From Rutpela maculata (Eukaryota; Arthropoda; Insecta; Coleoptera; Cerambycidae), in contig OW386292.2 of assembly GCA_936432065.2 (NCBI GenBank), positions 127,097,639-127,161,638 on the forward strand: 64,000 nucleotides of DNA. The letters run 5' to 3'. Each line of letters opens with the position of its first letter. Position 1 is the first letter of the stretch. Positions 44,279-55,849 of the stretch are shown here, piece by piece. The notes under the pieces are model-generated. The model made no database searches and was not told the DNA's origin. It saw nothing but the letters and a program-made list of their open reading frames with translations. A program made the position numbers and the translations under genes.

Positions 44279-44885
44279 GGGATGGCCGTTTCAGGGGGTT
44301 GCGGCGGTCAAAAACTTCTCCCACCACCTGCATCGTGTTCAGCACCCTCGAAAACGAAGGAGGGGAGGTAATCTCGTCTTTGCACGAAATATTTACAAAA
44401 AATTCGTCTTATAATGCTTCATTACATAGACTACACGCCGCCCGCAGTCTGCCAATGATTATCAATTTTGAGTATGTTGTACCCGATCGCTTTGAAAATT
44501 GGATATGTTTTAAATGGGCATATAAGCATTTATTTGGAAGAAAATGGTGGGTGTGCCTCTGGAACATCCCCTAAAAAAAAATTTTTTTTTACTTTGAAAA
44601 AATTTTTTCACCACTTTTTTTTGACGAATGGGTCCAATAATTTTTACCCACATTTGCACCATCAAAAGCCATAACATATATTTTTTTCATGAAAATCGGT
44701 TTACCCGTTCTCGAGAAAAAAATTTGTTTTCATTTTTCTTTTTACCCCCATAACTCCCGTAAAAATGATTTTCCAAAAACAATATTTTGGGAAATTTCAT
44801 CTAACACTACTATCAACTTGTGCTAAAAATTTCGACCCGATTGGTGCGGGGGCACCTAACACATGCTTATCCTGCTATGCCCTTT

Positions 44886-45900
44886 CTGTCTGTGGCTGTG
44901 TGACATGATATTTTTTTACTATCAGGTTTTTCGCAAGCTGATATACATAATTAAGATTAATTGTAAACACTCAAAAAACTCTATACTTAAAGTCGAAACA
45001 CAAGAGGCCTTGATGAATTTTCAAGAGACGTTAAGAAATGGAAATACAAGTTGGTGAATTCAAAGTGACCGAACTTAATACTTAAGTTAACTTAATAATT
45101 TGATAAGTAATTATAAATACTTAATTAATAAAGTTAAAATATCATAATATGACAGTTTATTAATTTTGAGAGTGTGTTTTAAATAAAGAAAAATTATTAT
45201 TAGGAAAAAGTGCTTAGAAAAGTGAATAAATTAAGCATAAATTAATTTCTGCATTGTTATTTATTTCAATCTTCGTCTTTCTCTTCTTCTGAGACGCCCT
45301 TCTCTATAGAGATCACAGAACTCTATATTCTCATGTACACTGAGCCTGCTCAGCGCTCTTGTGAGTTTGACTAAAATCTCGGTTTATCGCACTTGAACGT
45401 GCGCTCAGTTTTTATAAAATTAGTCAAGTAAGTTTCACTCCATTTTTGAGACAATTTTTACCAACTTTAAATAGTTGTAATTTCATTTTGAGAACATACC
45501 ATTAAGCAAATTCAGGATAATTCTCTCAGCTTCAATTAAAACTCAGTAACCCACATGCCTATAATGAATATTTTTTGAGATATTTCGACGCTTAAGAAAC
45601 AATACCTCTTATCTCCAAGTTAGCAATTTTACAGGAGACGAGAAAAACTAATTTCCCTTAATATGTATGAAACCTACATGTTATTTTCTTCTTTGATCAT
45701 TGATTCTTTTAAGTAGAGTTTAGGTATCAGTATTAATCTTGGAGATAACAGCTTTTAGAAACTGTTTGTCACAGAAGTGGATATCGATTTGAATACAAAA
45801 GAAAACATAGCAAGAATGGAGATAAGAGAGATACTGTTTCTGAAGCGAATTTTAAGTTATCGATATTAATCTTGGAGATACCAGCTATTAGGAACTATTG
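44886..45900. other. No gene seen
   Basis: This is AT-rich spacer, intronic if the 47.7-kb and 25.7-kb exons are joined. I see no paired repeats or coding motifs. Confidence 0.35.
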
Positions 45901-45974
45901 CACATAGGATTTTAGATTCCAAATCAAATTTTGGCAAAAATGAAGAAAAGAGGTATGGTTTCTTGCCAAAAGTG

Positions 45975-46648
45975 GGTGGTCCCAGCGCGAGCAAAAGGAA
46001 AATTCTCAGTTCAGTGGCACAAAGCATTATGCCGCTCCTGTATGGGAACAGGCCTTGAAGATTGGCAGAACGAGGAAAAAACTCGAGGGGATACACAGAA
46101 AGGCGGCCATCAGAATAGCTAGCGCTTATAGGACGATATCTGCAGATGCAATCTCTGTGATAGCAGGCGTGCCCCCCATTGACTTGCTGGCCACGCAGAG
46201 GAAGGAAGTCTTCGAGGGTATTGACAGGAATTTCGCCCAAAACCAGCTTTTTGATAGATGGCAGAGGAGATGAGCGGAAGGAAGCAAGGGCCGCTGGACG
46301 AAGAGGCTAATCCCTGTAGTAAGAAGATGGGTAAATAGGACTCATGGAGAAGTAGGATATTACCTCACCCAGGCGCTATCCGGTCACGGCAATTTTCGCA
46401 CATACGTCAGAGGCATTAGTAAGGTAGACGACGATGAGTGCGTCTACTGTGGAGAACACACCATCTTCTTGTGCCCCAGATGGGCTGCCCCCAGAACCGT
46501 GTGCTAGGACAAGCTAGGCACAATACTTGAAGTGGAGAACCTGACTGCCTTAATGCTCGAGGAAGAAGAAAATTGGAACGATATAGCAGGCATGCTATCA
46601 GATATATTAAGAGATAAGGAAGACGAAAAAAGGAACGAGGCTTGGTAA
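45975..46648 (+). pseudogene. R1-like non-LTR ORF2 C-terminus, frameshifted
   Basis: The plus-strand frame gives APVWEQALKIGRTRKKLEGI, HRKAAIRIASAYRTIS and ISVIAGVPPIDLLATQR. This is the post-RT region of R1-clade elements, which commonly reads L.-.QR...RI..AYRT.S..A..V.AG..P..L. After a TGA near 46271 a second stretch follows: LIPVVRRWVNRTHGEVGYYL, TQALSGHGNFRTY and a zinc motif ECVYCGE..., then a TAG or TGA-broken tail to EKRNEAW. A 3' UTR extends to about 46830. The RT itself is missing (5' truncation). Confidence 0.7.
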
Positions 46649-46830
46649 CGCAAATGATCAGGATCCCACCTTCCCTCTGAAGTAATGCGTGAGCGGTCCG
46701 GTGTGTAGAAGATTGGAGGGGTTTAGCCAGGTGGGAGTTCGGTACTCCCGGTAGCATAAGACCCAAGCTCCGGGGTCCACGTAGGATTTCCCCTCTACCA
46801 AAACAGGCGTCGGTTTGTAAATAAATTAAA

Positions 46831-47680
46831 ATTTTGCGAAACCACAAAGTGATTTTCAAACATGCGTAGCAACAAATTAAAGGGTAATAAAGAAAATACA
46901 TCCGTAATCGTGTAGCTGTAATAGTGTACTAAAGGAAACACACTTTGTGTCAATAAAAGAAAATTGACACATTTTTTCCATACTTTTTACCAGATTCAAG
47001 TGGACATAAATGCTCTGTAATTAAGATAAATGGACCCGGTTGATCCCATTTGAAAAATGGTTGATTAAAATTGATTTCAAAATAAACGATTATATTTGTT
47101 TCTTCAAAAATTATTGTTTATAATAAATTCGGATAAATATACCTTTTTCCGAAATAATCTTGATTTTTATTACATTATAAATTATCACTGAATTAAATAA
47201 TTTTTGCCATTTGATTTTAAGAGCTATTAAAAACTAACTTCAAATGAACTTTTTTACAATTTTTCTGGCCATAATTTGGCCACTATTTGTCGCTGCGGGT
47301 TGTACTAAAAGCCAAATTGTAGTAAATTCAATTACCTTTCAATATTGTAATGAACATTTTGTTCGAAAGCCTCACTTTTTGAGTTAATTAAGAAAAACGC
47401 GTGTTAAAATTTGACTTTCAGAAAGGAAAAACACTAAATTTTAAAAAACCATACCTTGGCCAACTATCGACCAAATTCGAAGGGACAAGTTTAATCTTCA
47501 AAGTAGTATTAGCATTTTAACACTTTTTAAAATTTGTAGTTTTTGAAATATTTACAACAAAGTTCTTTTTAACTAAAATTTCGAGTCACATCGATTTCCT
47601 AGTCAAAATCTAAGTAACTCCACTGCTGTGCATTATATACTTTTTGTGATCGATTCATTGGACTGAAAATACAGATGTAT
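46831..47680. other. Intron sequence, no feature seen
   Basis: This is AT-rich sequence directly downstream (minus strand) of the signal-peptide exon. No repeats could be paired. Confidence 0.35.
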
Positions 47681-47690
47681 ACTTACTTAC

Positions 47691-47763
47691 CGCATTGTTC
47701 TGCTTTGGCAACTTGGAGCACTAGAAGAACCAGAAAGCTTAGTACACGAAACATTGTGAACAT
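47691..47763 (-). CDS. Host exon 1: signal peptide
   Basis: On the minus strand ATG 47763 (or the in-frame ATG at 47754) reads MFTMFRVLSFLVLLVLQVA, then KAEQC. This is a hydrophobic core of about 12 residues with an A-x-A-like cleavage region before Glu-Gln-Cys, a classical secretion signal. The exon ends ATGCG|GTAAGTAAGT (donor at 47690-47681), leaving phase 1. That phase matches the entry of the FN3 exon at 25984, and joining would give a mature N-terminus beginning near EQC followed by the FN3 module. The product would be secreted or a membrane receptor. The joining of the two exons is inferred from strand and phase only. Other exons could lie between, though I saw none. Confidence 0.6.
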
Positions 47764-47779
47764 TGTGAACCGTCTTGTC

Positions 47780-47820
47780 AGATGAGTAATTATCCACTCT
47801 GAATAACCTCTACTTATATG
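47780..47820 (-). promoter_or_regulatory. Possible core promoter (TATA) of the signal-peptide gene
   Basis: On the minus strand TATAAG (47818-47813) lies about 55 bp upstream of the first ATG. TCATC, about 34-38 bp beyond it, could serve as initiator. The spacing is plausible but unproven. Confidence 0.35.
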
Positions 47821-47956
47821 AGAATCGCCAATTAGTTCCACTTTAGATAGGAAAGATAGATATCATGTTACTCTATTCGCAGAAGTTTAAATTAAATAGA
47901 TAACTGTAGGTAGGGACAATATTTACGTATTGGATGTTAATTAAACATTTTTCATA

Positions 47957-48347
47957 TATTACGGGAGCCCACCCTAACTGTACGTACACCCCCTTCGCTT
48001 TCAAATTCACTATCGCTGTCTCCCGATACATCGAATATTTCTTCCAAGTCTTCTTCCTCTATTGCTTCATTTATGATATCGTTATCATCCTCACTTTCGT
48101 CTATTATGATTTGATTTGGAATCATCTCCTGAAGAATTTCAGTAAGCAATTGAGGCAGTATTTTATCTGCTGAACACCAAAGATGTTCTCCATTTTCTTG
48201 CCCATCCATAATCATTTCAAGGTTTTGGAATATTGTGAATACGTTTGTCGGCTAATCACCAAGTACGCATTTGGTAAACACTCATTTTTAATATGCTCGA
48301 TGAGACAAGCTTTTGATGGTGAAATCGAAGAAAAATCAACTTTATTG
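47957..48347 (-). mobile_element. Fragment of CGGGAGCC-type element with coding remnant, split by hAT
   Basis: The outer end CGGGAGCCCACCCTAACTGT (about 47961) equals the terminus of the 39053-40961 family. Inward on the minus strand a frame (48215-47952) reads HLWCSADKILPQLLTEIL and an acidic tail that runs into the TIR. An adjacent frame at about 48300-48217 reads CLIEHIKNECLPNAYL. The coding part may belong to an autonomous relative of this family. The hAT insertion separates it from bases after 51000. The protein family is not recognised. Confidence 0.4.
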
Positions 48348-48355
48348 TCTGTTGG

Positions 48356-50992
48356 TAGAGATGAGTTGCTATTTAACATCCTATTATTTTATAACTGTTA
48401 TTTGTAAATAGCATTAACAGACTGTTATTTGTGTTCGAAAACAACAGGTGAGAAAATAACAGTTGAGAAAATAACAGATAAGAAACACGACGTAGTAAAA
48501 ATGTTCTTCCTGACTGCTGTTGAACTATTATTGTTATTCAGAAAACAGCAGCAGCAGACAATGAAATCGCAACCCAACCGCGTAATCTAATGTGAAATAA
48601 AAGAAAATGTAGTTGAATATTATTCTGCGTACCTATCTTGAGTCATCGGCTTTATGTACACATTTTTTAGTTGTTTTTTTAATCATAATATATTCAGATC
48701 TTTCCCATTTTCTTCTCAGTGTGTATATTTTCGATTACCCACATACCGAGTTTAAAAATGAAGGGCTGCTAGAGTTGAATATTTTTGTAGAAATCTCGAG
48801 CTATCCGCTTTATATACTGACTTTTAGCTGTTTTTTTAATGATAAATATGTTCAGATCTTTTATATTTTCAAATGTTCCAAATTTTAATTTTACCAGTTC
48901 ACTAAAGTAAGGGAAATTATAAGCATGCGTTTTCCACCAGCCTAAGGGATTTTCTTTGTCGTCTAAAAGTAGTTCCTCTAGATAACGTTGGACTTCAATT
49001 ATTGCGCGTGATGTCTTAGTTCCAGAAGGAATATGCGTTGATGCCTTTTTGCGAAATGAAGACTGTATCGAAGTTTCCTTTTCTTTCTCATCCTTTCCCT
49101 TTGATGTTTGTACTGCCTGTGTATCAGAAGGGGGTGAATTTACGATTTGGCGTTCTCTTTTTTTTTCAATTAATGGCTGCCAAAGCGTTGATAAGTAACA
49201 TTTTTGCTCTTTCTGAAGAAGTCTCTAACGTGAACCCAACATTTTTGAATCTAGGATCTAAGAAGGTACTAATTAATAGTGTTGAACTTCCTTCCATATT
49301 TTTTAGACGTGTGTTAATTCCATTATTTAGTATATGTTTTAGAACAGCTGTGGATTGCACAGAAAATTGACTATTTTTTTTTAGATTTGTATATGCACCT
49401 TGAAGGCCGTTGACAAGAATAATTACTAAGGAAAAAGTTACTTGCTTGTCGCTACTCATAATTCTCGTTGTTGATTCCATTGGAGCAAGGATTTTAATAA
49501 GTTCGTCAATAATTGTAAAATCTTGATTAGATAGCATAGACCAATCTTCATTTCCAAGAGCAGCTATTGATGCCCGCACTTCTTCTTTTAATTTCTTATT
49601 TCGTTGCAACATGTAATATACCGAATTCCACCTAGTTACAACTGACTGTATTTTTTCTTTTGGTGTTTTGCCGTTTTGTTTTTGATAAAAATCTAACTTG
49701 TTTTTTGCAATTGTGCTTCTTTTAAAATGGGAAACAAGGCGAGACACTTTTTTCACTAGCGGTTCAACAAGTTCCAAAGCATCTTGTACAATTAAATTGA
49801 TTGTATGTGCTAAGCAACCCAAATGTTTCCAGTGAAGTTCATCACATATTGCTTTTTTATATTAGATGCATTGTCCGACAATGCCAATAAAATTTTGTTT
49901 TCTACACCCCAGTCTGAAAGTATTCTTCTTAGTTCTTTTGCTAAGTTAACGGCAGTGTGATTTTCAGTAAATGAACTAACTTCCAATAAAATTGATTTTA
50001 TTTCAAAATTTTTGTCAATAAAATGTGCTGTAACACCAATAAATCCATCATTATTACACGAAGTCCAGCAATCTGTAGTAATAGTTACTGAAATTGCATC
50101 TTTCATGATGTCTTTTGGTTTTATTAGTACCTCCTCAAATTTTGCCGGTAGTGTTGTTTGGCGCGTAGTTATCTTCTTTTTTGGTTCAGTTTCAGTACTT
50201 TCCTTGCATGCCGAAGAGGTAGAGGGTTGTGGTTGTAATAATTCTGTGTCCGGTGCTGGCGCGATTTGATTTTGAGGATTTTCTTTATTAGATTCTTTAT
50301 TGGATATTTTAATACTAATACTTGGATGTTTCCTCTGTATATGTTGTTTTAAATTCGTCATTGATGATTTGTAGGACATACTTTGTTTGCAAAAATTGCA
50401 TTTTGCCCTTATATCATTTTCTGCCGTGAAAAAATTCCAAACAATTGACTGTTTTCTTTCCATCGTTATAAAATCTGATAGAATTCGAAATTATTATCTA
50501 CTATCTTTTATTACAACTTACCTATATTTTGTAACTTATTTCCAATTTTTAATATATAAAACAATACTAAACAAAGAAAACAACAGAATCGCGAACGCTT
50601 ATTTCCTCCACCTAATTAAACTTAAACACAACTAAACGTTATAATAAAATACCTAATAGTAATAAATTCTAGTAAAACTCAGCATTCCCAAACCCAAATA
50701 TTTCTGTGAAGTACGTATTATATTAGGTTCATGAAGGGTGCGATTGTCAAATATTTATTAGCGAGTAGCAGTAGACAAGATACCTTGCTTTACTTTGAAA
50801 GTAAACGGTGCCGTCGGCCAGCGGCAGCAGCATGGTGTATAAAATAACATCTCTGAAATAACATTTGCAAACTGCGCGCTGCGGTATTGCATGCGAACTG
50901 TTATTTTTAAACTGTTATTTTAAACTGTTGTTTCAAAATAGCAGTAGCAGTTGAGACTGTTATTAAAAAATAACAGCTTTTACCCATCACTA
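48356..50992 (-). mobile_element. hAT transposon with 8-bp TSD
   Basis: The terminal TAGAGATGAG and CCCATCACTA (inverse TAGTGATGGG) fit the hAT CA/TAG-NG-TGGG style. TCTGTTGG (48348-48355) and ACTGTTGG (50993-51000) are an 8-bp duplication with one mismatch. Subterminal regions hold many CTGTTATT/AATAACAG words. The transposase is decayed, on the minus strand. Confidence 0.88.
48900..50463 (-). pseudogene. hAT transposase with BED zinc finger, frameshifted
   Basis: ATG 50463 starts MERKQSIVWNFFTAENDIRA. A BED-type finger follows: C-x2-C in CNFCKQ and H-x4-H in HIQRKH (residues about 21-45). A linker rich in Gln/Pro/Ser comes next. The hAT core has Asp in TTDCWTSCNNDGFIGVTAHF and Asp in LALSDNASNIKK. 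Frame change near 49840 leads to LGCLAHTINLIVQDAL (conserved C..H.LNL region), VTRWNSVYYML and LDPRFK. A second frame change at about 49166 leads to the C-terminal dimerisation region RYLEELLLDDKENPLGWWK (about 48960). The usual C-terminal segment after YFSELV is missing or scrambled. It belongs to the ZBED-like insect hAT group. Confidence 0.88.
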
Positions 50993-51218
50993 ACTGTTGG
51001 CTTTTATGCTTTATTTGAGAGTGCTAAATTTAACTCACTGGTTCTTTGTTGAATGTGAATGGTATTCTTGAGGAGGGTTGCATATGATGAGAGAGAAATA
51101 CCATTTAAGGTAAACTATAAGCTTTATTCTTAAGTGACATTAATTACTTTTATATTTGTGACTTGACAGTGACACGTACATGATTTTCTGATATTTTATA
51201 ACATATAAGTTTCATTGT

Positions 51219-51414
51219 TGTTGGATGTTGGAATTAGCTTCTATGTTGATAGTGGAGCCTTGTGGCCAACAATGTGTGCATTGTAGTTAATTGTTGTAAT
51301 TCATTAAATTCTGACATATATAATAATTTATCAGTAAATGTGTCTATGTCATACATAATCTTTTAAGAGTCGAATAAACAAATACTTTATTAATATAAAC
51401 CAAGTTTTCTATCA
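51219..51414 (+). repeat. Copia 5' LTR
   Basis: It begins TGTTGGATGTTGGAATTAG and ends TTTTCTATCA. It is immediately followed by GGTTACGGGTCCAG (51415-51428), which resembles the initiator-Met tRNA half-molecule primer site of insect Copia elements (GGTTATGGGCCCAG). AATAAACAAATAC near 51373 may give polyadenylation. No 3' LTR was found. Confidence 0.7.
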
Positions 51415-51540
51415 GGTTACGGGTCCAGAAGGTCGCATATATTATTATCATAATTAGTAGATGGTTTAATAAAGTAAATTTGTAAAGAAGGTGGATATAA
51501 ACGACGATAGCAACGCAGAGTTAAAGATACAAAGGTAGAG

Positions 51541-54446
51541 ATGCAATCCGCAAATACAGCAGTTCCAGCATAGTTCGAAAAGCTAGATGGTAGCTCGAAT
51601 TACATTGACTGGAAATACGGTATGGAAATACATTTGATTAATTGCGATTTGTGGGATTATGTCAATGGCACAAAGAAAGATGTCAAGTTAGAATCGCGTG
51701 CTTTGGCGGCCATTGTGTCTGGCGTCAAGACGCACATTTACACGGAAATTCGTGACTTAAAAAACGGTAAAGAAGTTTGGGATCGTCTTGAAAAGGTATA
51801 CGAATCAAAAGGTTTTTCAAGAGTAGCCGCATTAATTGAACAATTGGTGATGATCCGTTATAGTAACTGCAGAGATATGACCGAGTATTTAAACAAGAAG
51901 GTAAAGCTTGCTCAACAGCTTAAGGCAATAGATAACGAAATCAAAGATGGCGTGTTAGCTGCTCTTATATTTGTTAGTCTTCCAGATCACTTTAAACCAT
52001 TAATTATGGCCCTCGAAAATTGCGGCGCAGCTTTAACAACAGATCTTGTTAAGGAACGTCTTCAAGCAGAAGCGTCAAGATTTGATAACGTTGGTAAGGA
52101 ATCTGCATTATATGTGAAGCAACAACTTCAAAACAAGAAAAGATTTAAATTCCGTGGAAAATGTTTCAATTGCAATAATATTGGTCACCTGTCCAAAGAT
52201 TGCCGTAATGTAGAGAAGGTTGTAAAAAAGAAGCAAAATGAGAAGGCTGAAATAGGTCTTATATTGCAAGTGCATACTACCACGGCTCTTGGAGTTGGAA
52301 AATTTAATATCGACGATTGGTACGTAGATTCTGGTGCAACTGTTCATCTTACAGGACGAAAGGACTGGTTGACAAACGTCAAACCTTTAAGTAGTAGTGG
52401 AAAAATTGTCACTGCATCTGGAGATCAATTTAAGATCACTGCCATTGGTGATAGGATGATATTGCTTGATGTAAACGGAAAATTCGTTGAAACACCGATA
52501 CGGGATGTAAGATATGCCGAAGGTCTCAAGTTTAACCTCATTTGCTGTAAGCAGTTAGGAAAGAAGGGTATCACTACGACAATTGTAGATGATAAAACAT
52601 GCAAACTTATTGTTCGTGATACTGGAACAGTAATCGCTGTAGCTACATCCTCAGGTGTACAAGCTTAAACGAGGAGACGAATCAACTGTGTTGACTTGCT
52701 ATTCTATGTCAATAAATAATGACTATAGTATATGGTATCGTCGACTTGGACACTTGAGTATAGGTGGCATGAAGAGGCTGCGAGATGGAATGGCGGAAGG
52801 CGTCATTTTTAAGGACCAGGTGAGTGGTGATGTTTGCAAGGGATGTACAAGTGGAAAACAGCATAAAAATCTATTTCCAAAAGGTAGAGCACAGCGGGTT
52901 AAATGTAAGCTAGGCTTAATTCATTCTGATCTATGTGGACCCATGCAAGAAAAGTCAATCAGTGGAAAACGTTATATACTTACATTGACTGATGATTTGA
53001 CTCGAAAAACTTTTGTCTATTTTCTAGCCCACAAACCAGAAGTTCTTGAAAAATGTAAGGAATTCAAGGCGCGTGTTGAAAACGAGACATCGTGTAAAAT
53101 TCGAGCACTTCGTAGTGATAATGTATACTACTCATGTATATTTTATGTTTATTCAGATGATAACATTCAGGAAATTATGTTCGAAACTCAAAATATGCAA
53201 GATAACATCGAACAAGAAGCGGCAAGAGAAAATGCCGAGACTCCAGCTGAAGATAACGTAGTTCAAGATGATGAAGTCAACCTAAATAACATCTTAAATG
53301 ATAATCAAGATAATCAATATCAAGAAGATGATGTTTTACATTTAGCTGAGCAGGAAACAGCAATTGTGGATTTCCGAGGCGATTTGACGATTACGTCATG
53401 TCCGCTGCACTAGAAGTTGAATCTGATGGAGATCCAAGAAGTGTTGAAGATGTTCTTTCTCGTAGCGATGCTGAAATGTGGAAACAAGTAATGAGTGAAG
53501 AATACGATTCTCTCATTAAAAATAATACATGGGAGATAGCAGATCTACCAAAGGACAGAAAAGCAATTTCATGTAAATGGGTTTTACGAAGAAAAAGGAA
53601 TGGAGCCGGAGAAGTAGTCCGTTACAAAGCACGTCTAGTTATACGAGGGTGTATGCAAATAAGTGGAATAGACTTTGAAGAAACCTTCGCACCTGTTGTA
53701 CGCGGCACGACACTTCGTTTTCTAATTGCATTGGCTACACTTAACGATTGGAATATCGATCAGATGAATGCGGTAGCTGCTTTCTTGCAGCCTGCGCTAA
53801 ATGAAGATATTTATATGGTTCAGCCAAAATTGTTCAAAAAAGGTGAACGTGGTAAAAATAATCAACAGAAGGTTTGTAAACTAAAAAAGGTTATTTACGG
53901 ACTTAAGCAATCTGGTTATCTATGGAATGAAAAGTTGGACAAAGAACTTCGTGATCTTGGATTACTTCAAGCAAAATTCGACGTATGCAAAACCTGTATC
54001 TACGCCCTTGGAGTGTGGTAAGAAATTGAGCCGGAATTTGGCACCAATTAATGATGCAGAAAGAGAAATGATGAGAGATGTACCTTATCAGATGGCCATA
54101 GGTAGTCTACTATATGCAGCGCAAACAACACGACCAGATATATCATTTGCAGTGGGGGTCTTGAGCAAGTTCAATAATAATCCTGGCAAAGAACATTGGA
54201 CAGCGGTCAATCAGTGGTTACACCTTCAAATTGGCTGATGGTATTATCAGTTGGTCAAGCAAGAAACAACAAACAGTTGCACGTTCAACCACCGAAGCAG
54301 AATATATGGCACTTGCTCATGCTACTCAAGAGGCTTTGTGGTTTCGGATGATAACTGCAGAGTTGCAGATAACAAATGCACAAGCCGCCATAAGTTTTCT
54401 ATCAGTTATGCCTCAAAACGGATTCGAACACGAAATTCTATATTAA
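51541..54446 (+). pseudogene. Copia gag-pol polyprotein with stops and catalytic deletions
   Basis: ATG 51541 follows the leader; a TAG at 51571 replaces the Trp of the P-A-W/F-x-K-L-D-G start. Gag (51574-52260) has the CCHC knuckle CFNCNNIGHLSKDC. Protease is WYVDSGATVHLTGR. After a +1 frame shift near 52660 comes integrase: RRLGHLS...CKGC zinc pair, Asp in LIHSDLCGPM and Asp in TLTDDLTRKTF. A deletion near 53100-53150 removes the third catalytic residue. RT (53398-53980) has the WVLRRKRNGAGEVVRYKARL motif, but the first catalytic Asp is Asn (QMNAVAAFLQ). A deletion near 53985 removes the YVDD segment. RNase H keeps WSSKKQQTVARSTTEAEYMA. It cannot be autonomous. Confidence 0.9.
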
Positions 54447-55130
54447 TGTGTAAATGTTAAACTATAAGTATGTGACTCAATCTTCTAAACCACAACAGTG
54501 CCAATTGATAAAGACTAATATTTGTCACCACATTTCTGTCTAATGGCAATAAGGCGAAGCTCGTCCACGAATCAAAGAAATATGCTACATTTCTTTGATC
54601 CATATATGGCACATGTAAGCTCCTCTAATGATGCGACTAATTTATCATCAATATTCCAGCTGCTCTCCAAATCTTAAAATGTTCGGATATATTTGGGGGA
54701 AAGTAACATTTTTAGGGGTTTTATCTTTTCTTTTCCCTTAAAGGCGCTGGCTGAGTCGCGTCTAGTAAATCAACGAAGGCAATGTTTTGATAGTAAAATA
54801 CACCGTACCTAAGTACATCATTTTGCAAGAATTTTCTGATTTATTATTCTAAATTTACTTATTTTTGGACTTTAAAATAATTCTATCTAAAGTTAAATCA
54901 CAATTCCTAAATATTTCATGCATAATGTTATTTGAAATGCCTTTGTTCTAATAAATACGGAAATACTAAGTTCATTATTTAGGTAAATAATATTTCGTAC
55001 AGAATATAAATATATTTTAAAAACGTTCTTAAACAGCAAAATCTTCATGCACAAAGTGTAACTGCTAGGGTGGAAATATAAACAAAGTAGTACCGCAAAC
55101 GATAAAGAACCCTATTGTAAATTAACGGTG
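54447..55130. other. No gene seen
   Basis: This is AT-rich spacer after the Copia RNase H remnant. No 3' LTR, polypurine tract or other feature could be identified. Confidence 0.4.
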
Positions 55131-55283
55131 TGTTACAAATCCGTTGGGAAAGAAAGCTTTATCGGACCTGGATGAATTTTAATAGCGAACGCTAGCTAAC
55201 AGGGTTCGTCGTAAGGGGATGACGTGAGCACGAAGCAGTTCCTTAATGCAAGTTAACATAAAGAACTCGCGAGCACCGGGAAC

Positions 55284-55320
55284 CATATAAAAACGCCGCG
55301 AAACCACCCACGGGCATCAG
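55284..55320 (+). promoter_or_regulatory. Strong TATA/initiator core promoter
   Basis: CATATAAAAACG (about 55286) is followed by ATCAGTTGG, with TCAGT about 31 bp after the TATA start. This is the arthropod TATA-Inr arrangement. It precedes a repetitive leader (55360-55640) and an ATG at 55741, and TGTTACAAATCC at about 55133 upstream could be the start of an LTR. It may drive an LTR element or an unrecognised gene. Confidence 0.5.
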
Positions 55321-55351
55321 TTGGCAGTATCAATTTTGGTAACCCACTGGT

Positions 55352-55640
55352 CAAGAACCCCCGAGACGAGAAGTTGTCTAATAAGAGCAACGCTTGTTTC
55401 TGTTAGTTAATTTGAAACTTTGAGAAAAACTTTAATTAATCACGAGACGAGTTGTCTGAATAGGCAGCGCTCGATTCTTTTGTTTAACTCTTAATAAGGA
55501 TTAATTTTTATATATATAATCACGAGACGAGTTGTCTGAATAGACAACGCTCGATTTTTGCTTAACTCTTAATAAGGTTTCATTTTTTTTATGTAGCCAC
55601 GAGACGAGTTGTCTGAAAAGACAACGCTCGATTTATATTC
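55352..55640 (+). repeat. Four imperfect ~85-bp leader repeats with hairpins
   Basis: Each unit contains CGAGACGAGTTGTCTGAATA then GACAACGCTCG, whose GTTGTC/GACAAC parts can pair. A CTTAATAAGG-containing linker follows. The first unit (about 55360) is diverged. They lie just downstream of the TATA/initiator. Confidence 0.75.
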
Positions 55641-55740
55641 AAGTAGAAGCTGTTAAAAAAAGGGGGATTTAAATTAGTCTTTGCAAAGAAACTAGAAGTT
55701 TATTTTTATCCAAATTTAATTATCCGTCGGTACTCGGACA

Positions 55741-55842
55741 ATGGACGGTGTAGAAAACAACCACGAAGGCATACAAGGTACAGGGGGAGAGAATCCTGGT
55801 AATCTTACCGTGTACACAGGTAGAGGTAATGTAACCTAAATA
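55741..55842 (+). CDS. Short open frame downstream of promoter, identity unknown
   Basis: ATG 55741 opens 33 codons, MDGVENNHEGIQGTGGENPG, ending in VYTGRGNVT and a TAA. A GGTAGAG or GGTAATG within it could serve as a splice donor, which would make this a first coding exon. It lies about 420 bp downstream of a TATA/initiator pair and past the repeated leader. There is no recognised domain. It is rich in Gly, Asn and Glu. It could be a spurious ORF, the start of a retroelement protein or a host first exon. Confidence 0.2.
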
Positions 55843-55849
55843 ATTATCG

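Larger units (their letters stand above)
42536..44885. mobile_element. Giant hairpin transposon, ~600-bp TIRs with nested palindrome
   Basis: AAAGGGCATAGCAGGATAAG at 42536 faces its inverse CTTATCCTGCTATGCCCTTT ending 44885. The arms (42536-43136 and 44285-44885) match closely. A direct repeat of the inner arm occurs at about 43625-43757. A tandem array lies at 43180-43410 and a second palindrome at 43752-44278. The arms contain short GC-rich blocks. No transposase frame is seen, and the long open frames in the arms are not protein-like. No target duplication was identified. Confidence 0.8.

Noticed and set aside
45866..46901. Minus-strand frames of 124 and 161 codons
   Set aside because: They are antisense to the R1-like ORF2 remnant, which has clear family motifs on the plus strand.
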